Part shown: piece after piece, positions 7,899 through 16,389 of the stretch
Numbering within the stretch: the first letter of the stretch is position 1
Layout of the letters: each line of letters begins with the position of its first letter
Source: Acidovorax sp. SUPP3334
Lineage (GTDB): Bacteria > Pseudomonadota > Gammaproteobacteria > Burkholderiales > Burkholderiaceae_C
Direction of reading: 5' to 3'
DNA: 34,465 nt
Assembly: GCF_030159055.1 (NCBI RefSeq)
Contig: NZ_BQXQ01000046.1
Location: forward strand, 1 to 34,465
Program-made: the position numbers and the translations under genes
Notes under the pieces: generated by a model
The model's input: the letters and a program-made list of their open reading frames with translations, nothing else
Databases searched by the model: none
What the model was told of the DNA's origin: nothing

Positions 7899-8963
7899 AT
7901 GGCCACCAACCCCTACAGCGGCATCGCAATGGACCCCACGAAAGCTCGTGCGGCCCTGGGGCAGGCTGGCGTCCAAGATTTGACCGAAGAAGTTCTGAAC
8001 GGCGGAAAACTCGTCCAGTACCGGGGTACTTTCGAGACGAAGCCTTTCTTGGTGAAGATCTTCGTGAACGGTAAGGGCAAGTGCACCATCGGGGCGTCCA
8101 CTGGCTTCGATCCGGACACGTTCAAGGTTCTCGCGGAGGCCATCGCCAATCACTGCAAGTTCGGAGAGAAGCCGCGGCTTGAGCTCTCGATTGCGAACTT
8201 TGAAGCCGGTCTACAGCAGCATTTCCTGGACTTTTTGGCAGAACTCGGAGCAAAAGTAGCCGCTGACGACGCTCACCAGCACCATCGCCAAGTCCGTTTG
8301 ACTGGCCCTCTGGGCGATACGTTGACGGTCAAGTTCTTCACGAACGGAACCCTTCAGCTGCAGGGAAGCCACGCTCAGCTTGCAGTCTGGGCTCTGGACT
8401 TCCTGAAGACCGTGTTGCCTCTGGATGACGTGCTTGCTCACCAGAAAGCGGTCTACGCGCTCCCGCTGACAGTCGCACAAATCAAAAGTGACCTCACAGC
8501 CAGGGTTCCTGTAGTCCATGACTGGCTTGAGGACACGGTCCGCATGCAGTTCACCTCAGCTCTTGCGTTGACGAAAATTGGGATTGAGCTTGAAGATTAC
8601 GCAGCGCTTGCGTTCCCAGCACTTCGTGGATTGGAGGGCTTCAGTTTTCAACTTTTGCAGTCGGAATGTGGCTTGAATCCTGCTGCCAAAGCGAAGCTTG
8701 GCGAGTATTTTGAGGTTCAGGGTGCCGGGTGGGCCATGCGTTCTCCCCACGGGGACGGGGCGTCAGCGGAAGCCAAGGCCCTGTTGACCGCATGTTATAA
8801 AACGTGGCATGACCAGCGTCATCGCCTGTTCCACATGGATGGAACGGTGGAAACCACCCGGATTTTGGGCAGCCGGACTGAGGCAGTCGCGATCGTTGAG
8901 GGAGTTTTGACTGCAGTTGAAACGGGGTACAGCACGTTGATCAAATCCAAGGGAAAACCATGA
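7899..8963 (+). CDS. rnlA: RnlA-type toxin, RNase LS (HEPN ribonuclease)
   Basis: This 354-residue protein has nearly the length of Escherichia coli RnlA (about 357). It ends in a helical domain carrying R307-HRLF-H312, the RxxxxH signature of HEPN ribonucleases at the place expected for the RnlA catalytic arginine and histidine. The N-terminal two-thirds contain two related alpha/beta stretches (FLVKIFVNGKGKCTI and LTVKFFTNGTLQLQ), matching the N-terminal and repeated domains of the family. In the known system RnlA cleaves mRNA when phage infection shuts off host expression and the labile RnlB disappears, so infected cells stop producing phage. The gene overlaps rnlB by 4 nt (ATGA). I see no strong Shine-Dalgarno before the ATG. 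Confidence 0.9.
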   Translation: MATNPYSGIAMDPTKARAALGQAGVQDLTEEVLNGGKLVQYRGTFETKPFLVKIFVNGKGKCTIGASTGFDPDTFKVLAEAIANHCKFGEKPRLELSIANFEAGLQQHFLDFLAELGAKVAADDAHQHHRQVRLTGPLGDTLTVKFFTNGTLQLQGSHAQLAVWALDFLKTVLPLDDVLAHQKAVYALPLTVAQIKSDLTARVPVVHDWLEDTVRMQFTSALALTKIGIELEDYAALAFPALRGLEGFSFQLLQSECGLNPAAKAKLGEYFEVQGAGWAMRSPHGDGASAEAKALLTACYKTWHDQRHRLFHMDGTVETTRILGSRTEAVAIVEGVLTAVETGYSTLIKSKGKP

Positions 8964-9319
8964 AACACTTTGCTGTTTTCGATTCTCCTTCTGTGAAATT
9001 CTCCGCTGTCGTGATTGCGACCGGGATCAATGTGCCTCAGGACGATCTGGATGAAGTGGCTGAGGAGCTCCGTCGATTGCACGTAAACGGTCATGTCGTG
9101 TTCGATCTTTTGACCGCCAACGGAACTAAATCTCGTCGATTCTTCGCCATCGATTTCGATGGGAAGAGCTTCCCCGCGACTCGGTTCAAGTGCGTAGAGC
9201 CAGACACCTCGGTTCGTGAAGCGTCGGCCAAATTCCTGTGCGATCACTTGTCAGAAGTGGATCTGTCGCTGCTCACTCCGGCCATGCGCTTTGCTGTCTC
9301 CAGAGGCATCGCCGTCTAG
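8960..9319 (+). CDS. rnlB: RnlB antitoxin
   Basis: This is a 119-residue partner of RnlA, close to the roughly 123 residues of the E. coli antitoxin. The core matches the family: an ATG-x-N-x-P stretch near residues 20-26, then VVFDLLTANGTKSRRFF, corresponding to the FDLL-ANG---NRF block of RnlB. In the known pair RnlB binds the RnlA HEPN domain and blocks its RNase activity; phage T4 Dmd substitutes for it. Its ATG lies within the rnlA stop (ATGA), which couples toxin and antitoxin synthesis. No catalytic residues are expected. Confidence 0.88.
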   Translation: MKHFAVFDSPSVKFSAVVIATGINVPQDDLDEVAEELRRLHVNGHVVFDLLTANGTKSRRFFAIDFDGKSFPATRFKCVEPDTSVREASAKFLCDHLSEVDLSLLTPAMRFAVSRGIAV

Positions 9320-9337
9320 GCCTTTGCCGCACTACAG

Positions 9338-9454
9338 TTCTATTTTCAGTAGAGCTGGAAATCTACTACCCCCAGGGACTCGTTAAAAAGTAGCTTTTTC
9401 CTGTTTGATTTCAATGACTTGAGATCATCAGGATTTTCTATTTTCAGTCGAGCT
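9338..9454 (+). repeat. Two 19-bp direct repeats between rnlB and the next gene
   Basis: TTCTATTTTCAGTAGAGCT at 9338-9356 recurs as TTCTATTTTCAGTCGAGCT at 9436-9454, 18 of 19 bases identical and 98 bp apart. The first copy is also part of a small hairpin (AGTAGA 9348-9353 with TCTACT 9362-9367). The second lies just upstream of the ribosome binding site of the gene at 9481. They could be binding sites for a regulator or scars of a recombination event that inserted the intervening segment. Confidence 0.65.
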
Positions 9455-9480
9455 AAGATTGCACCAAAAGGGGGATCGTC

Positions 9481-10617
9481 ATGCCGTTGACCGCATTTTC
9501 TACATCGCAGCCTGGCGAGAGGGATGTCGACCAGGTTTTGGCGCGTGCCTCGGCCCAGTTCGGCCAGCCATACAGTTCTGTGGATGCCATCCCCGAAGCG
9601 TGGAGAGCATTCCTGAGGACCGACTTGCAATGCCCCGGTTGCTTTGCAACAGGAGCTGAAGTTGTACGAGGCTCTGTGATCAGCAAGACCGGCAAGTCAA
9701 AGAGGCAGTCGTTCTTCCGCTTCACCACTCCTGGGCACAACCCGTACTGCGAATTCGACAGCGACGAAGCGGCCAACTTCACGCCGGAAAATCTCGTCTC
9801 GTTCGGCGAGTCTCGATCAAACTTGACGCGTGTTGTCAGGGATCTTGTGTGCACCGGCATTGATCAGGGCGTTTTCAGCCAAGTCACGATCCGGGACATG
9901 CGTGAATGGTTCTACAAAAAAAGAGTCAGTTCGCTGTTTGAAGTCACGCTTGACCCTCGTTGGTTTTCTTGGATCGAGGGTCTGAGGAGGGCAAGGCACG
10001 CGGCCACTGGATCGCTTCCCGATGGCGTTCTCCTCACCCAAGACATAGCGTCTCTGCCGGAGTTCGACTGGCGAGCAGAAGCAGCCCGCCGGGTGCTGGA
10101 CCAGCACCCTGAAATCAAAGGTATTCTTGAAATCGTTGCCGGCCAGCGCCTTTGGTTCTCTGGCGAGTCAGCGAGCCAACTCGAATCCTTGGCGCGTCGG
10201 TCCCGCGGTCGAATGGTGTTCGATCCAAACACTCTGCGAATTGAGTACGGGAAAACCGTGGCGCTCGCACAGTTCATTGCGCGCAATCACGCTCCCTTGA
10301 AGGCTGAGAAGGCTCGCTCCCTGGCATCAGTCAGCGTTCTTGCCTTTTCCGCGTTGCTGCTTTTCGTGTCTGGTTGGGATACGACGAAGGCGATCACGTC
10401 CTTCATCAAAATCGTATCTGCATTGGGGCATGCTGATCCAGAGCTTGGAAATGTGATGGGGCTCAACCCATTCCACAACTATGAGACCTGGAACACGATG
10501 AAAAGGATTCAAGATTTGCAACTTGAAGTCCCTGACAACTCAGACATCAAGGCAGAGCGGGTGGCCATGGAAGTTGCGCTGCGTGCTCAGTTCGGCGCTC
10601 CTCCCATGCCGGCGTGA
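9481..10617 (+). CDS. Unrecognised protein with N-terminal CCHC zinc-binding-like motif
   Basis: I do not recognise this 378-residue protein. Near the N-terminus C51-PG-C54 is followed by F-RFTTPGH86-NPY-C90, a spacing that could bind zinc and that loosely recalls the CxxC...H front end of CoiA-like and other nucleic-acid proteins. The middle is mixed charged sequence (FYKKRVSSLFEVTLDPRWFSWI). A hydrophobic stretch at about 282-302 (SVSVLAFSALLLFVSGW) could be a membrane segment or a buried helix. The start is well supported by GGGGGA 7-8 nt before the ATG. It stands alone 160 bp after rnlB, so it probably has its own promoter in an AT-richer gap. Its position in the island suggests a defence or stress role, but nothing in the sequence proves one. 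Confidence 0.75.
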   Translation: MPLTAFSTSQPGERDVDQVLARASAQFGQPYSSVDAIPEAWRAFLRTDLQCPGCFATGAEVVRGSVISKTGKSKRQSFFRFTTPGHNPYCEFDSDEAANFTPENLVSFGESRSNLTRVVRDLVCTGIDQGVFSQVTIRDMREWFYKKRVSSLFEVTLDPRWFSWIEGLRRARHAATGSLPDGVLLTQDIASLPEFDWRAEAARRVLDQHPEIKGILEIVAGQRLWFSGESASQLESLARRSRGRMVFDPNTLRIEYGKTVALAQFIARNHAPLKAEKARSLASVSVLAFSALLLFVSGWDTTKAITSFIKIVSALGHADPELGNVMGLNPFHNYETWNTMKRIQDLQLEVPDNSDIKAERVAMEVALRAQFGAPPMPA

Positions 10618-10699
10618 ACTCATGGGTTCCTGAGCTCTGAACCCTGAACATTCCTTCCCTCGTCACCTCCCCTCCTTGATCGGGTTGCCGATCCTAGCT

Positions 10700-10969
10700 T
10701 CAGCGCCCAGGCCTTCCCGACGGCCCAAGGCACGTCAGCCGCGCCACCTCGCGCCCTGACCCTGCCTCCAGCACCAGATCCTCCCCTTCGTCCCCCAGCG
10801 TGACTGCGCCGCCCGTCGTGTTGGCTTTTGCGGTCTTCAGCATGACCTGCGCCACGGACGCCTGCATCGCTCTGCAGGCCTCCATGCCTGGCGCGTCGTA
10901 CAGCGTCACCTGGGGACCCCACGATGCTCCTGCGAGATACGCGACCACTACTAGGGTCGATGCTGCCAT
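10700..10969 (-). CDS. Small secreted-like protein of unknown function
   Basis: This 89-residue minus-strand frame starts with a short hydrophobic leader (MAASTLVVVAYLAGASWG) typical of a Sec signal or membrane anchor, followed by PQVTLYDAPGMEACRAM and a second cysteine near the C-terminus (LTCLG). The two cysteines could form a disulfide outside the cytoplasm. A frame at the far right of the window (about 33534-33635, minus) has the same plan, AA..L.V...LAGA.W.P.V.L...P....C, which supports both as real coding sequence. It faces its + strand neighbour at 9481-10617 and is divergent from the terminase remnant. The function is unknown. Confidence 0.5.
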   Translation of the reverse strand: MAASTLVVVAYLAGASWGPQVTLYDAPGMEACRAMQASVAQVMLKTAKANTTGGAVTLGDEGEDLVLEAGSGREVARLTCLGPSGRPGR

Positions 10970-11020
10970 GTTGCCTACTTTTTGAGCAGTGCCATGACTT
11001 GACTCCGGGGGAATTCCAGG

Positions 11021-11600
11021 ATGCTGGTCTTAATGGCAACTCGTGCGACAAAGTCTACGGCCAGCCCCGCTGCACGCAAAACAAAGGCAGCGGCAAAGCC
11101 CGTTGTGCCCAAAAAAGAGGCAGGCGGACGGCCGTCCAAATACACCCCGAAGTTTCACGATCCACTCGCTCGACGCCTCACGCTGCTTGGCCAAACGATG
11201 GCCCAGATGGCGGATGTTTTCGACGTTGCGGAGAGCACGATTTGGGACTGGAAGAAGAAGCACCCGAGGTTTTCGGAGGCCATTACGTGTGCGCGAGCCA
11301 ACGCCGACGCCCTGGTGGCCGAATTCCTGTTCAACATCGACGTCGGGCAGAAGGTCACTGAGACTCGCACGCGCACGATCGTCAGCAAAACTGGCGAAGA
11401 GGTCGTCGAAAAACCGTCATCGTGAAGAGGAGCTTCCGGGCGACGTAGGCGCCGCCAAGCACTTCCTGCACAACGCCAGGCCGCTCTTTGGAAGAACATC
11501 CCCAAGACACCCAAGTCGGCGACGCACCCATCGACCGTATTGTTTTCGTTCACGAACACGGCACACCTTCCGAAATCGATGGACCCCGGCGCCGAAGTAG
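11021..11600 (+). pseudogene. Degenerate phage terminase small-subunit-like gene
   Basis: The first 134 codons (11021-11425) read as a phage terminase small-subunit or helix-turn-helix packaging-type protein: a basic Lys/Ala-rich N-terminus, GGRPSKYTPKFHDPLARRL, then a helix-turn-helix (MAQMADVFDVAESTIWDWKK). The frame stops after EEVVEKPSS. One added base in the A-run near 11410 would continue as EKTVIVK. A further shift restores ELPGDVGAAKHFLHN (about 11439-11480), and another gives WKNIPKTPKSATHP (about 11490-11530). At least two independent frame changes indicate a decayed gene rather than a single sequencing slip. In intact form such proteins recognise phage DNA for packaging. This is a prophage scar inside the island. 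Confidence 0.65.
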
Positions 11601-11667
11601 CACCGGATGCCTAACCTGAGCCTGAACGATCATGCGGACTTTCGTGAAAATTTACTTTCCTGAAACG

Positions 11668-11698
11668 TTTACATACATGTATGGTAGAGCGCTATACA
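11668..11698 (+). promoter_or_regulatory. Putative zor operon promoter containing a perfect palindrome
   Basis: An AT-rich gap holds TTTACA (11668-11673) and TATACA (11693-11698) with a 19-nt spacer, an acceptable but not ideal sigma-70 layout. A perfect 12-bp palindrome, CATACATGTATG (11672-11683), overlaps the -35 end and spacer. The first gene downstream is a small ribbon-helix-helix-like protein, a class that usually represses its own promoter through short palindromes, so this is a candidate operator. Confidence 0.45.
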
Positions 11699-11711
11699 AG
11701 AAAAGGTCGTT

Positions 11712-11918
11712 ATGTCCGAGGGCAAAAACGTCTCCATAAGCTTCCGTGTGTCGCCCCGCTTTAAGTGCTTGCTGGCGGCAGCCGCCGCGCGAGAACGGCG
11801 GTCGCAGACCAACATGCTTGAAATGCTGCTTTTCGCTTACTGCGACGAGCATGGGCTTCACCCGGTGCCTGTCGAAAAATCCGAGAACAAGACGCAGGCT
11901 GGAGGGCTTTCTCAGTGA
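11712..11918 (+). CDS. Small ribbon-helix-helix-like protein leading the Zorya operon
   Basis: This 68-residue protein has the pattern of a ribbon-helix-helix (Arc/MetJ-like) DNA binder: a short beta strand (VSISFRVS, about 7-14), helix A (PRFKCLLAAAAARE), a turn, and helix B (SQTNMLEMLLFAYCDEHG). RHH dimers insert the strand into the major groove. A purine-rich AAAAGG stands in front of the ATG. The TGA stop overlaps the GTG start of zorA (GTGA), so the two are translated together. A palindrome in the upstream promoter fits autoregulation. Zorya is usually described as starting with zorA, so a dedicated small regulator is notable. Alternatively it could be the antitoxin-like remnant of another module. 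Confidence 0.7.
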   Translation: MSEGKNVSISFRVSPRFKCLLAAAAARERRSQTNMLEMLLFAYCDEHGLHPVPVEKSENKTQAGGLSQ

Positions 11919-13972
11919 ACTACCAGTCAATCCTGGCAACCACTCCGACCACCGTTCTGGCTACCGGCGCCGTGCTGGCCATTTTGGTGCTGATCTTTTG
12001 CGTCGTCTTCCTTGCGCCCGGCGTACTGCACTGGTTTCGCTTGATGTCAATACAGCGGCAGATCAATAACTTCGACTCAAAAAATTTTGCTTCCGAGTTC
12101 AAGAAGGTCTTCGCCAAGGACAAGCGTCTCTCACACCTCTGGAAGGAGTACCAGGATTCCCTCCACATCCAACGCGAAGAGCGAGACGGTCAGCTGACGA
12201 TCGTCGCCACTCGAGCGACAGTGCCCTCCGAGCTTTACTTCAACAGTCAGTTCGTTGTCGACAGCCGCTTACGAACGGAATTCTTCAAGCACCTGCCGGG
12301 CTTGTTTACTGGCATAGGCATCATCGGAACTTTCAGCGGGCTCATTGAGGGACTGCGCGTTTTCCAGGTGAGTGAGAACGCGGCTACGGTTCGGGCCAGC
12401 CTTGAATCGCTGATGCACTCAGTTGGCGAAGCCTTTCTAGTTTCAGCTGCGGCCATCGCCGCAGCCATGGTCGTCACCTTTGTCGAGAAGCTGCTCTTGG
12501 CATCCCTGTACCGCCGCACGGAGGAGGTTGCGCACGCGATTGACGCTCATTTCGACTCAGGCGCAGGCGAGGAGTATCTGTCACGCCTAGTACGAGCTTC
12601 GGAAGACTCAGCAAGCCAGTCGAAGATCCTGAAAGACGCACTGGTCAAAGAGTTGGGCGAACTCCTTCGTGAGCTCACCACAGCACAAATCGCCTCCGCG
12701 AAGGAATCGCAGCTTTATCTTGCCGAGCGCCTCACCCAAACCTCGAAGGAGCAGGTCGAAGCGACCCGGCAAGATAACCAAGCTCTGGGCGTCACTATCG
12801 CTGAGAGCATTCAGCAAAGCTTGCAGGGTCCACTGCAGGACATCGCCAACACCGTGAAGTCGGCCAGTGGCGACCAGAGCGGCACGGCCGCCCGGATGCT
12901 GCAAGACGTCATGGCCAGTTTCAGCCAGCGCTTGAACGACCTGTTCGGTGGGCAGATTTCCGGACTCAGCGACCTCAACCAGCAGACGGCGAAGAGTATT
13001 CAGGAGGCCGTGGGTACCCTGCAAACGCTCGTATCCAACATCGAAGAGTCGAGTCGACGTTCGACTGACACGATGGCTGAGCGGATGGCGCAAGCCATTG
13101 AAAAGATGGAAGCACGACAGGAGGCGATGAACGCCCAGTCGACCGCGTTCGTCGAACAAATTCGACAGCTAGTCGCATCGTCGCAATCCGAGACCAATAC
13201 CAAGCTCCAGTCCACGTTGGAGACCATCGGCACTCAGGTCGCCGGCATGTTGGCCACACTCAGCGAGTCGCAGGCGTCGGTCTTCGAGGGCAACCGCTCG
13301 CGCGAGCAGTCGATGACCGACCGGGCGAAGAGTGCGGTCAGCAGCATGTCCGAGTCCGTGGAAGCCGCCATCAAAGAGATGAGCGCGGCGTCCACACAGA
13401 TGGCCCAGAACGTCGCCGTGCTCACCCAGACAACAAGCTCTTCCGTGGACAAGATGAACGCAGGCGCTGAGCAACTCGGCACGGCGTCGCGCAACTTCGC
13501 CGCTGCCGGCGAGCGCGTGAGCGGCGTGATGGGTCAGGCCGCAAACGTCACGGCAAAGCTGTCCGAGACGTCAGGTGCTTTGACAACGGGCGCCTCTGCG
13601 CTTCAAGAGCTGCTTCGCGACTACAAGACACAGCGCGACGCCGTTGGTCAACTGGTCTCCGAGCTGCGTGCCACGGTTGAGCTTGCTCGTAAGGAGGCTT
13701 CCCTCACCGGGGACGTCCTTGCCCGCATAGAGAGTTCCGCGACCCGGCTGGGCACGGCCCAGAAGCAAGCCGACGAATACTTGGCCGGCGTAAGCCGAGT
13801 GCTCGGCGAGGCGCACACCACGTTCGCCACCGAGGTGAAGCGAACCCTCGAGAAGGCCAACACCGAGTTCCACAACAAGCTGAGCGGAGCAGTTGGTCTG
13901 CTGTCGTCCGGCGTGCAGGAGCTTGAGGTGACGCTCGCGGCCATGGGCAACATGAAGCCGGCCCGGGTGTAG
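11915..13972 (+). CDS. zorA: Zorya anti-phage protein ZorA, MotA-like motor subunit with long tail
   Basis: This 685-residue protein has the ZorA plan. There is an N-terminal membrane helix (about 13-38), a glycine-rich MotA/TolQ/ExbB-like helix (PGLFTGIGIIGTFSGLIEGL, about 128-147), and another at about 168-196 (GEAFLVSAAAIAAAMVVTF). A cytoplasmic region of over 450 residues follows, rich in heptads and Ser/Thr/Ala/Gln, which should form a coiled-coil tail. In the known system five ZorA and two ZorB make a proton-driven motor in the inner membrane, and the tail carries the signal of phage entry to ZorC and ZorD. The start is GTG at 11915, inside the stop of the preceding small gene. ZorB follows after 3 nt. 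Confidence 0.92.
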   Translation: MNYQSILATTPTTVLATGAVLAILVLIFCVVFLAPGVLHWFRLMSIQRQINNFDSKNFASEFKKVFAKDKRLSHLWKEYQDSLHIQREERDGQLTIVATRATVPSELYFNSQFVVDSRLRTEFFKHLPGLFTGIGIIGTFSGLIEGLRVFQVSENAATVRASLESLMHSVGEAFLVSAAAIAAAMVVTFVEKLLLASLYRRTEEVAHAIDAHFDSGAGEEYLSRLVRASEDSASQSKILKDALVKELGELLRELTTAQIASAKESQLYLAERLTQTSKEQVEATRQDNQALGVTIAESIQQSLQGPLQDIANTVKSASGDQSGTAARMLQDVMASFSQRLNDLFGGQISGLSDLNQQTAKSIQEAVGTLQTLVSNIEESSRRSTDTMAERMAQAIEKMEARQEAMNAQSTAFVEQIRQLVASSQSETNTKLQSTLETIGTQVAGMLATLSESQASVFEGNRSREQSMTDRAKSAVSSMSESVEAAIKEMSAASTQMAQNVAVLTQTTSSSVDKMNAGAEQLGTASRNFAAAGERVSGVMGQAANVTAKLSETSGALTTGASALQELLRDYKTQRDAVGQLVSELRATVELARKEASLTGDVLARIESSATRLGTAQKQADEYLAGVSRVLGEAHTTFATEVKRTLEKANTEFHNKLSGAVGLLSSGVQELEVTLAAMGNMKPARV

Positions 13973-13975
13973 CCG

Positions 13976-14686
13976 ATGATTGGCACCAGGATAGTCCTCA
14001 AACGCGGAGGCCGGGACGAGGCGGAGAAACCGTTCTGGATTTCGTTTGCTGACCTGATGACAGCGCTGATGGTGCTGTTCCTCGTGGTCATGGGCGTGGC
14101 CCTGCTGGCGGTCACGAAGAACGTCACCGAGCGTGAGAAGGCAGAAGAGCAGCACCGCAAGGACATCGAGGTCATCCTCGAACGCTTTACCGAGGCTGCC
14201 AAGCGTTATGACGGCATCAAGGTCGACAAGGAACGGCGCGTCATCGACTTCGGCGACCGCGCCCGGTTCGCCTTCGGCAAATCCAATCTCGCCGCTGACC
14301 AAGAAAGCGTGCTGCGGCAGTTCGTCCCGGAGATTCTTACCCTGGCGAATGACAATCTTGGAAAGAAGGTGCTCAAGCGCGTGGTCGTCGAGGGCTACAC
14401 CGACAAGACTGGCTCCTATCTGAGCAACCTGAACCTCAGTCTGCAGCGCAGCCAACGCGTGTTGTGCACGATGTTCGCCATGGGCGGTGCCAACTTACTT
14501 TCGGACCAGCAGAAGGAAGACGTCCGCAGCCTTTTCCTGGTCGGCGGGTATTCATTCAACGCATCCAAAGACACTGACGAAGAAAGTCGGCGTGTCGAGA
14601 TGCGCATGGAGTTTCTTGGCATGGGCGAGCAACGGGCCTCCGCCATGACCCAGTCTGGCAACTTTGGCGAGTGCGCCCTGCGATGA
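13976..14686 (+). CDS. zorB: Zorya anti-phage protein ZorB, MotB/OmpA-like
   Basis: This 236-residue protein has one N-terminal membrane helix (FWISFADLMTALMVLFLVVM) that contains D26, the position of the proton-carrying aspartate of MotB and ZorB. A linker helix leads to an OmpA-like peptidoglycan-binding domain (about 80-215) with the VVVEGYTDKTGSYLSNLNLS and LQRSQRV motif that holds the cell wall. It anchors the ZorA motor to peptidoglycan. The stop overlaps the zorC ATG by 4 nt. Length and order agree with type I Zorya. Confidence 0.93.
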   Translation: MIGTRIVLKRGGRDEAEKPFWISFADLMTALMVLFLVVMGVALLAVTKNVTEREKAEEQHRKDIEVILERFTEAAKRYDGIKVDKERRVIDFGDRARFAFGKSNLAADQESVLRQFVPEILTLANDNLGKKVLKRVVVEGYTDKTGSYLSNLNLSLQRSQRVLCTMFAMGGANLLSDQQKEDVRSLFLVGGYSFNASKDTDEESRRVEMRMEFLGMGEQRASAMTQSGNFGECALR

Positions 14687-16380
14687 ACCCGCTCGACCAC
14701 CTCGCATCGCTATTGCGCCCTGGCGCCGAGGAGGGCGCACGGGCAATGACGGTGTCGTCGAACATCGACGCCGTGTTGACGCGGATGCAGGAGCGCACCA
14801 AGGGAAACGGGGGCAGGGCGCTCTCCGAGGACCTGCAGCTGGATGCCGTTCGGCGCTTCTGGGAAAGCCAGGAAGTTGAATCGTTTCGTGACGCATACCT
14901 GCTGTCCTGGGGCCTTTGCTTGCCGCACCGGCCGAGCGGCCCTTGCGTGCTCGAAGACCGGCCTCGCTTCCAAGCGGTTCTGGACGGCGTAGACGGCTGG
15001 TCGATGCGCCCCAGTGCGTTCCGTCGCTGCTATCAAGGCTTGGTCAAGAGTTACTTCACCTATGACGCCCTGGCCGAGTCGGCTGCGCCGGCGGCGCGAA
15101 ACAACTGGAAGATGTTGCGCGACTACCTTCGCGACAAGAACGGGTTCGTTCGTGACAAGCAGGCCAATCCCGACTGGGTTGAGACTGCCATCGGAAATCA
15201 GCAGCTATTTGGTGAACGGCCTTGCGACCCGTACGTCGATGCTCTTCTGAAGGGCGATGTCGGCGCCATCGACCATCTCTGCGAAGAGCTTGGTATCGCC
15301 AAGGCCTCCTGGTTCCTGCGGGAACTGGTTCTCGCGCAAATCCGAGGCGCAACGCAGCTTGGCAACGTGCAGTTCCAGGCACTCGTGCCCCGGCTGCTTG
15401 AACTCCTTGCCAACAACGATGTGCTGAGGGACCGCGGCCTCATCATGCTGCTCGACCGCTACGTGAGAGTGCCGGGCGCACATCTTCACCAAGGGCTTCG
15501 GGACTCGTCCGTGCTCTGGTGGGGCAACCCATGGCTCCCGTCGAACGAAACTCGCTGGGGCGGCGTCGTCCCGAACGCTCGGACGATGGTTTCAGACTGG
15601 CTCAAGCTGGAGTTCATCGAGACCTTCTTCACCAAGCTGGCTGAAGACGGCATTGGCGACCGCCGGCGCATGGAGTTCTGGAAGCGATACGTCAAAGCCA
15701 TCGACCACATAGAGTTCGCTCTCGGCTCGACGGCCCGAAATGCGCGAGACCGTGATTTCATCGCCCTGCGCAAGAAGATGACCGGCCTCATCTGCAAGCT
15801 CGAAGCGTCTGGGACAAACAATGCGTTCATCATGACGATGGGCAATCTGGTCGCCGTCGAATTCAGCGGCCTGGGCAACGCTCTGTACGGGTACGACGCA
15901 CGCAAGAGCCTGCCCTTCGACACGTCCGAAGACCTTCGCCTGGCGGGCGACGCTGACAACTCGCTGAAGCAGAAGGCACAAAGCATCCTTTGGCTCAGCC
16001 ATCAGGACGGCATTCACAACTGGGACAAGTGGGAGCACATGTTCGAGGCGACGCTGCGAAAGGAGTTCGGCATCGAACCCGGCGCGGCCGAGCCACGCGT
16101 CACCAGAGTGTTGACGCCTGCGCGTGTTGCTCCACCCGCCCCGCACGTAATGGAGGCCCGAGAACGCGACGCCGTTTACAGCGCGGCCGCCGACCTTTCT
16201 CGGCCGTACACGCGGTCGGCACTGAACAAGTTCGCGAGCCGGCAAGGCCTGCAAGTTGAAGATAAGACGCCTCAGGGCGGAAGCCTCTGGGTGCGCACGG
16301 ACGCGGCCGACGAACACATCACAAAAATGCTTACCCAATGGGGCTTCCAACACAAGCCTGGCAAGGGCTGGTGGAAGTAA
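14683..16380 (+). CDS. zorC: Zorya anti-phage protein ZorC (EH_Signature domain)
   Basis: This 565-residue soluble protein lies between zorB and zorD, where type I Zorya has ZorC with its EH_Signature domain. A helical core (EFWKRYVKAIDHIEFALG, then FIMTMGNLVAVEFSGLGNALYG and the KSLPF block) fits that family. The C-terminal 60 residues (LNKFASRQGLQVEDKTPQGG ... WGFQHKPGKGWWK) look like a compact basic module. ZorC is known to bind DNA and to be needed together with ZorD. I place the start at ATG 14683, in the ATGA overlap with zorB, rather than at the in-frame GTG 12 nt upstream. Confidence 0.88.
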   Translation: MNPLDHLASLLRPGAEEGARAMTVSSNIDAVLTRMQERTKGNGGRALSEDLQLDAVRRFWESQEVESFRDAYLLSWGLCLPHRPSGPCVLEDRPRFQAVLDGVDGWSMRPSAFRRCYQGLVKSYFTYDALAESAAPAARNNWKMLRDYLRDKNGFVRDKQANPDWVETAIGNQQLFGERPCDPYVDALLKGDVGAIDHLCEELGIAKASWFLRELVLAQIRGATQLGNVQFQALVPRLLELLANNDVLRDRGLIMLLDRYVRVPGAHLHQGLRDSSVLWWGNPWLPSNETRWGGVVPNARTMVSDWLKLEFIETFFTKLAEDGIGDRRRMEFWKRYVKAIDHIEFALGSTARNARDRDFIALRKKMTGLICKLEASGTNNAFIMTMGNLVAVEFSGLGNALYGYDARKSLPFDTSEDLRLAGDADNSLKQKAQSILWLSHQDGIHNWDKWEHMFEATLRKEFGIEPGAAEPRVTRVLTPARVAPPAPHVMEARERDAVYSAAADLSRPYTRSALNKFASRQGLQVEDKTPQGGSLWVRTDAADEHITKMLTQWGFQHKPGKGWWK

Positions 16381-16389
16381 GGGAGACCA

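Noticed and set aside
9385-9399. AAAAAG-TAG-CTTTTT as a terminator after rnlB
   Set aside because: The stem is short and almost entirely A-T, with no GC-rich base; too weak to call.
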